Source of the DNA: Chloroflexota bacterium
Lineage (GTDB): Bacteria; Chloroflexota; Dehalococcoidia; UBA1151; UBA1328
Length of the DNA: 10,643 nt
Assembly (NCBI GenBank): GCA_002687335.1
Contig: NYZY01000079.1
Location: 1 to 10,643 of the forward strand
Reading direction: 5' to 3'
Position numbers and translations under genes: made by a program. Below the pieces are notes generated by a model. The model was not told the DNA's origin, searched no databases, and saw nothing but the letters and a program-made list of their open reading frames with translations. Shown here in pieces: positions 6,732-10,643 of this stretch (position 1 is its first letter; the number at the start of each line of letters is the position of its first letter).

Positions 6732-7583
6732 ATGAATAGCAATATTGGGGTAATGGGGCATCCCATTGGACATACGAAATCCCCTGTTTTTCAACAGGCC
6801 GGCCTCGACGCGTTAGACATCGAAGAAACCTTCGAAGCATGGGATGTTGCGCCCGAAGCGCTCGCAGACAAGGTGGCCACATTCCGTTCTGATGGATTTC
6901 TTGCCGCATGTGTTACGTTACCGCATAAGCAAGAAGTCATCTCAATGGTTGATGAACTCTCCGACGCTGCGCAACAAATTGGTGCAGTCAACTGGATTTT
7001 CAACAAAAATGGAAAACTTATCGGGCATAACACCGATGGAACTGGCTTTATCCGAGCTCTACGAGAAAAAGTTGGGTTTGAACCTCAAGGAGTTGACGCA
7101 ACTGTATTTGGAGCAGGAGGAGCCGCTCGGGCGGTTGTATACGCCCTAAAGACTGCGGGAATCAAAAGATTGACCATCGCAAACCGGACTCTTGAGAGAG
7201 CTCAGGAACTAGCATCCTACTTCACAGAGGCACCATTTAAACCTGAGGCGATTGGCATGAGTAGAGATGAGCTTGCCGATCACGTCCCGTATTCTGGCCT
7301 ACTGGTTAACACAACCTCACTGGGAATGGCTGGAGGCCCAGCAGAACTCGCAACCCCAGTTACGTCCGATATGATCTCAGCAGATGCAATTGGATACGAT
7401 GTCGTCTACGCTCCACCAATGACACGGTTTTTACGGGAAGTCGACCAGGCTGGCGCAACCAGTGCGGGTGGCATTAGCATGCTCGTTTTTCAAGGAATAG
7501 AAGGTTTCGAGATGGCAACAGGACAAAAAGCACCGGTGAACACAATGTTTTCAGCAATCGAGAGAGCTCTCGAGCTAAGCTAA
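6732..7583 (+). CDS. aroE: Shikimate dehydrogenase (NADP+)
   Basis: Cytosolic enzyme reducing 3-dehydroshikimate to shikimate with NADPH. The 283-residue length is normal. The substrate domain shows GHPIGHTKSP (9-18), VTLPHK (61-66, catalytic Lys66), AVN (85-87) and HNTDG (99-103, catalytic Asp102). The Rossmann domain has GAGGAARA (127-134) and the NRT motif (151-153) that reads the NADP 2'-phosphate. YDVVYAPPMT (222-231) and Gln254 complete the pocket. Against E. coli AroE (alignment from memory), Thr15 replaces Ser14 and Cys60 replaces the shikimate-binding Asn59; the other ligands are kept. The gene starts 38 bases after ruvX with only a weak GGA upstream. The surrounding aro genes support true shikimate-pathway function rather than a quinate or secondary-metabolism paralogue. 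Confidence 0.95.
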   Translation: MNSNIGVMGHPIGHTKSPVFQQAGLDALDIEETFEAWDVAPEALADKVATFRSDGFLAACVTLPHKQEVISMVDELSDAAQQIGAVNWIFNKNGKLIGHNTDGTGFIRALREKVGFEPQGVDATVFGAGGAARAVVYALKTAGIKRLTIANRTLERAQELASYFTEAPFKPEAIGMSRDELADHVPYSGLLVNTTSLGMAGGPAELATPVTSDMISADAIGYDVVYAPPMTRFLREVDQAGATSAGGISMLVFQGIEGFEMATGQKAPVNTMFSAIERALELS

Positions 7584-7599
7584 ACATGGTTTGATTTCT

Positions 7600-7636
7600 G
7601 TCAACTGCCTATAATTCCAATAAGAATAGGCATGAC
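7600..7636 (+). promoter_or_regulatory. Palindrome overlapping a TATAAT box upstream of aroC
   Basis: In the 118-base aroE-aroC gap, TATAAT (7610-7615) is an exact -10 consensus, though the -35 region (TGGTTT, 7587-7592) is poor. It overlaps an inverted repeat: GTCA-ac-TGCCTAT (7600-7612) against ATAGGCATGAC (7626-7636), 11 paired positions with a 2-base bulge. A promoter-operator arrangement or an RNA hairpin is possible. No T-tract follows, so a terminator is unlikely. An internal promoter would give a leader of roughly 80 bases before aroC. Confidence 0.35.
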
Positions 7637-7701
7637 AATATAGATCCCCTGTATATGGACTGTAAACACCATCTTCAAGTGATGAACGAGAAACGAGACT
7701 C

Positions 7702-8883
7702 ATGACGACATTTCGCTACCTGACGGCTGGAGAATCACATGGTCCAGGCCTTACGGTCATTGTGGAAGGAATACCTGCTGGACTCGATGTAAATGAAGAC
7801 TACATTGAAAAGCAGATGTCTCGCCGTCAAAAGGGTTATGGCTCTGGTGGTCGAATGAAAATCGAAAAAGATCGCGCCGAGATTCGCTCTGGGGTACGCC
7901 ATGGTGTATCGCTGGGATCTCCAATAGCCATGTGGGTGGAAAATAAAGACTTTTCTAACTGGACAGAAGCCATGGCAGTTCTACCAGTAGGCAAAGATGT
8001 AGATAAAAAAGTACACACAAAAGTCGTACCAGGGCATGCTGATTTTCCTGGTGCGCTGAAATATGTGCAACATGACTTACGAAATGTTTTAGAAAGAGCA
8101 AGTGCGCGAGAAACTGCTGCACGGGTTGCAGCTGCTTCAATAGCCCGCAGGCTTCTTGAAGAATTCGGCATTTCAATTCACGCAAGAGTTATCGCAACCG
8201 GTGATCAAGATGGGCTGGCAATATCAACAGACGATGTTGACTGGAATGCTGTGGAAACATCAGATGTACGAGCCTCTGATGACGATGCAGATAAACGCTT
8301 CAAAGCAGCGATCGACAAAGCAAAAGCTGACCGAACAACGATCGGCGGTATATTCCAGGTAGTCGCGTTTGGCGCCCCGGTCGGCTTAGGTAGCTATGTC
8401 CACTGGGATCGCAAACTGGACGCTAGACTTGCCCGATCTATGATGAGTATCAACGCCGTAAAAGGAGTTGAGATTGGCTCTGGGTTTTCAAACACGCGGA
8501 AACCAGGCAGAGAAGTACAAGACGTAATTGTTCCAGATCCTTCCGATAACCGTAGATTCAAACAGACTTCAAATCACGCCGGTGGTATCGAAGGCGGAAT
8601 GTCAAACGGACAACCTATCGTTGTTAATGTCGCAATAAAACCAATCGCCACAATGACAAGTCCGCTACCATCAGTAGATATCAATACCGGAAAAGTGGTC
8701 GAGGCAGCCTACAATCGCAGTGACATTTGCCAGGTTTCGCGCGCATGCCCGGTTGGAGAAGCTATGATGGCATTGACGCTCGTAGAGGCTTTACTCGAAA
8801 AATTCGGCGGTGATTCGCTCGATGAAATTAAGCGTAATTATGCAAGCTACGTTGAATCCCACCAAGCTTTTGGTCAAAGCTGA
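7702..8883 (+). CDS. aroC: Chorismate synthase
   Basis: Flavin-dependent cytosolic enzyme that removes phosphate from EPSP to make chorismate, the last shared step to aromatic amino acids, folate and quinones. The 393-residue protein shows the three family signatures: GESHGPGL near the N-terminus (10-17), the RASARETAARVAAAS stretch in the middle, and RSDICQVSRACPVGEAM near the C-terminus. NHAGGIEGGMSNG, a conserved active-site loop, is also present. Arg41, Arg42 and RRQKGYGSGGRM match the FMN/substrate region. The C-terminus is complete. The ATG at 7702 has only a weak GAGA-type site upstream; the N-terminus MTTFRYLTAGESHG is the usual one. It lies 118 bases after aroE and 37 before aroK. 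Confidence 0.98.
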   Translation: MTTFRYLTAGESHGPGLTVIVEGIPAGLDVNEDYIEKQMSRRQKGYGSGGRMKIEKDRAEIRSGVRHGVSLGSPIAMWVENKDFSNWTEAMAVLPVGKDVDKKVHTKVVPGHADFPGALKYVQHDLRNVLERASARETAARVAAASIARRLLEEFGISIHARVIATGDQDGLAISTDDVDWNAVETSDVRASDDDADKRFKAAIDKAKADRTTIGGIFQVVAFGAPVGLGSYVHWDRKLDARLARSMMSINAVKGVEIGSGFSNTRKPGREVQDVIVPDPSDNRRFKQTSNHAGGIEGGMSNGQPIVVNVAIKPIATMTSPLPSVDINTGKVVEAAYNRSDICQVSRACPVGEAMMALTLVEALLEKFGGDSLDEIKRNYASYVESHQAFGQS

Positions 8884-8920
8884 TTAACTAGCTTAAGAAA
8901 AGATTATTTTGTCGTAAATT

Positions 8921-9463
8921 ATGGCAGGCAAGCTTAACATTTACTTGATCGGCCTTTCCGGTACAGGGAAAACTCGTTCAGGCCAACTTGTTGCGGAATC
9001 ATTAGGCTGGCCGTTTGTAGAAATGGACGGAGTAATCGAAGATCGTTCAGGAAAAACCATTCCTGATATTTTCAAATATAACGGTGAGGAATTCTTCCGT
9101 GATATGGAATCTCAAATACTAGAGGAAGTAGCAAAACGGGGAGGTCGTATCGTATCAACTGGTGGTGGCGTACCAATTAGATCTCAAAATCGAAAAATTA
9201 TGAATTCAACCGGCCTAGTAATTCGTTTAACAGCAACCCCACAAACTTTACATAAGCGACTTACTGTCTCCGCCAAACGACGAGGTCGTGGTGTACGACC
9301 TCTTTTGGGGAATGATGCACCAATACAAAAAATTGAAAATATGATGATTGCCCGTGAAAAGGCATATTCGAGCGCCAACATAACTTTGGACACCGAAAAC
9401 AAATCTCATCAACAAGTCGCAAAAATGATCATAGAGGCATGGCGAAATAACGAGCGCGCATAA
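8921..9463 (+). CDS. aroK: Shikimate kinase
   Basis: Phosphorylates shikimate to shikimate 3-phosphate with ATP in the cytosol. The 180 residues include a Walker A loop GLSGTGKT (11-18) and the shikimate-binding stretch EMDGVIEDRSGKTIPDIF (34-51), with Asp36. Then come GEEFFRDME (55-63, Arg60), STGGG (79-83, Walker B-like), and a LID region KRRGRGVRPLL (119-129, Arg126). The first acid of the usual DxD pair is Glu34, a conservative change. An in-frame TAA at 8915 makes ATG 8921 the first possible start; no clear ribosome site is seen, only an A/G-rich stretch further upstream (8895-8902). aroB starts 4 bases after its stop, so the two are almost certainly co-translated. Could equally be labelled aroL; aroK is used as the general name. 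Confidence 0.96.
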   Translation: MAGKLNIYLIGLSGTGKTRSGQLVAESLGWPFVEMDGVIEDRSGKTIPDIFKYNGEEFFRDMESQILEEVAKRGGRIVSTGGGVPIRSQNRKIMNSTGLVIRLTATPQTLHKRLTVSAKRRGRGVRPLLGNDAPIQKIENMMIAREKAYSSANITLDTENKSHQQVAKMIIEAWRNNERA

Positions 9464-9467
9464 TGAC

Positions 9468-10574
9468 ATGAGCAACCAAGACCCAAATCTCTCAACTGTC
9501 GTAAACACCAGCATGGGTAGTTACCCTGTGATCGTCGGTCGTGGTGTAGTAGACAACCTAGGTATTGAGATCCGAAAAACTGGACAAACAGGCAGGGCAT
9601 TTTTAATAGCTGATGAAGTGATGTTCGGCAATCCGGTACGTCGTGCGCATGAAGCTCTTGAACGAGGTGGCTTCAAGACAAACGTTCTCGCTCTAGAACT
9701 TGGTGAATCCAACAAAAATCTCAATACGGTGAATACCGTATACGAATGGCTTGCTGAACTACACGCTGAACGCAACGACATCGTCATTGCAATGGGTGGA
9801 GGCGTCACAGGCGATTTAGTCGGATACGCTGCGGCTACTTGGCTTCGTGGAGTTGCGGTTGTTCATGTACCCACTAGTCTCGCTGCAATGGTCGATTCTT
9901 CAATTGGAGGAAAAACCGGTGTAAACATGCCTAGTGGCAAAAATTTACTTGGAGCGTTTCATCAACCGAAATTAATAGTGCAGGATATCGAACATCTAAA
10001 AACTCTACCCGCAAGGGAAATAGCTGCAGGTTGGGCTGAAGCGATCAAACATGGATTAATTCTTGATTCCGACCTACTAGACAAATTTGAGTCTATGGCG
10101 CAGCAAATGAATACATTAGAAGGGGATGAGCCTCTCAAAGCTATACGGCGAAGCGTAGCAATAAAAGGGCAGATCGTATCATCGGACGAATTCGAGACCG
10201 GCAATCAGCGCGTATTGCTTAACTACGGGCACACTATTGGACACGCCATTGAAACGGTAACTCGGTATGAGACTTTTCTTCATGGTGAAGCCGTCGCTAT
10301 AGGCATGATGGCCGCTGCTGGAATCGCACAACGTATCGGTCTTATAGACTCCAAATTAGTCGACAGACAAAAAGCTATTCTCGAGAGTTACAACCTACCG
10401 ACTGACGCAAAAAATCTAGATGCAGACGCAATAATATCAGCAACGAAAAGCGACAAAAAATCACGTGATGGAGCTATCCGATGGGTTCTATTAGAGGGCC
10501 CAGGCAAAGCTACAACTCGAAAAAATATTCCTGATGACGTGGTATTAGACTCCGTGCAGTCGATTCTCCGCTAA
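9468..10574 (+). CDS. aroB: 3-Dehydroquinate synthase
   Basis: NAD-dependent, zinc-containing enzyme that cyclises DAHP to 3-dehydroquinate, the second step of the shikimate pathway. The 368-residue length is typical. The NAD-binding region contains GESNKNL (79-85) and AMGGGVTGDLVGYAAATW (108-125). The substrate region has PTSLAAMVDSSIGGKTGVN (135-153, Lys149) and the following GKNLLGAFHQP with Lys158. The three zinc ligands are visible as Glu191 (AEAIKHG), His255 (NYGHTIGHA) and His272 (HGEAVAIGM). The C-terminal KSDKKSRDGAIRWVLL stretch is the family's usual lysine-rich ending. The start ATG 9468 overlaps nothing and lies 4 bases after the aroK stop; ribosome site weak, consistent with coupling. 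ATG 9513 would remove only a poorly conserved leader, so the exact start is slightly uncertain. Confidence 0.97.
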   Translation: MSNQDPNLSTVVNTSMGSYPVIVGRGVVDNLGIEIRKTGQTGRAFLIADEVMFGNPVRRAHEALERGGFKTNVLALELGESNKNLNTVNTVYEWLAELHAERNDIVIAMGGGVTGDLVGYAAATWLRGVAVVHVPTSLAAMVDSSIGGKTGVNMPSGKNLLGAFHQPKLIVQDIEHLKTLPAREIAAGWAEAIKHGLILDSDLLDKFESMAQQMNTLEGDEPLKAIRRSVAIKGQIVSSDEFETGNQRVLLNYGHTIGHAIETVTRYETFLHGEAVAIGMMAAAGIAQRIGLIDSKLVDRQKAILESYNLPTDAKNLDADAIISATKSDKKSRDGAIRWVLLEGPGKATTRKNIPDDVVLDSVQSILR

Positions 10575-10583
10575 TAAACGTCT

Positions 10584-10622
10584 TATGAAACTAAAATGCA
10601 GTGACCGTTTCATAGCTTTTTT
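10584..10622 (+). terminator. Possible weak intrinsic terminator after aroB
   Basis: TATGAAAC (10584-10591) pairs perfectly with GTTTCATA (10607-10614) around a 15-base loop, and T6 follows at 10617-10622. The stem has only two G-C pairs, so it would be a weak terminator. The same bases can be read as an open frame from ATG 10585 (MKLKCSDRFIAFLNDADKH) running off the window, so this may instead be the start of another gene. Confidence 0.35.
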
Positions 10623-10643
10623 GAACGACGCTGATAAACATCA

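Noticed and set aside
8728..8784. Unusual third chorismate synthase signature (QVSRACPVGEAM)
   Set aside because: It differs from the common VPAAGVVGEAM form, but the RAxP-EAM pattern matches the E. coli-type variant, so it is normal family diversity.
10585..10643. Open frame from ATG 10585 running off the window (MKLKCSDRFIAFLNDADKH)
   Set aside because: Only 19 residues are visible, there is no ribosome site, and its first bases form the stem of a hairpin followed by T6. It may be the next gene, but cannot be supported here.

Overview
The window looks like an ordinary chromosomal segment of a free-living, moderately low-GC bacterium. The gene families and protein style suggest Chloroflexota, Dehalococcoidia/SAR202-like: an ATC-hydrolase-family protein, a tandem zf-TFIIB protein, and an alaS-ruvX-aro neighbourhood. 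This taxonomic guess is inference from recognition; there is no rRNA to settle it. All ten supported genes lie on the + strand. I see no mobile element, tRNA, rRNA, CRISPR array or origin.

Left part (1-1674): three small genes. The first is a stand-alone protein of the L-2-amino-thiazoline-4-carboxylic acid (ATC) hydrolase family. The second is a tandem zinc-ribbon (zf-TFIIB) protein starting at TTG. The third is a 190-residue protein I cannot assign, 15 bases after the second. They are followed by a 480-residue MscS-type mechanosensitive channel (1791-3233) with a C-terminal tail beyond the channel domain.

Right part (3411-10574): alaS (alanyl-tRNA synthetase), ruvX (YqgF-type RNase H fold protein), then four shikimate-pathway genes in the order aroE, aroC, aroK, aroB. 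AroB makes 3-dehydroquinate, AroE reduces 3-dehydroshikimate to shikimate, AroK phosphorylates shikimate and AroC makes chorismate. DAHP synthase, dehydroquinase (aroD/aroQ) and EPSP synthase (aroA) are absent from the window and must be encoded elsewhere. Gaps are short (25, 38, 118, 37 and 4 bases), so this reads as one or two transcription units. A palindrome overlapping a TATAAT box in the aroE-aroC gap is a possible internal promoter. A weak hairpin plus T6 follows aroB.

Points that stand out: (1) ruvX has no ATG/GTG/TTG/CTG codon before its catalytic motif and seems to start at ATT; (2) a perfect 19-bp inverted repeat with a 13-base loop spans the ruvX stop codon and lacks the T-tract of a terminator; (3) AlaRS carries an extra segment of about 50 residues between its aminoacylation and editing parts; (4) AroE has Cys where the shikimate-binding Asn is expected. 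I found no convincing new multi-gene system; these are local oddities in a housekeeping region. No gene-free stretch exceeds 300 bases. The longest, 162 bases (177 to the preferred alaS start), lies upstream of alaS.
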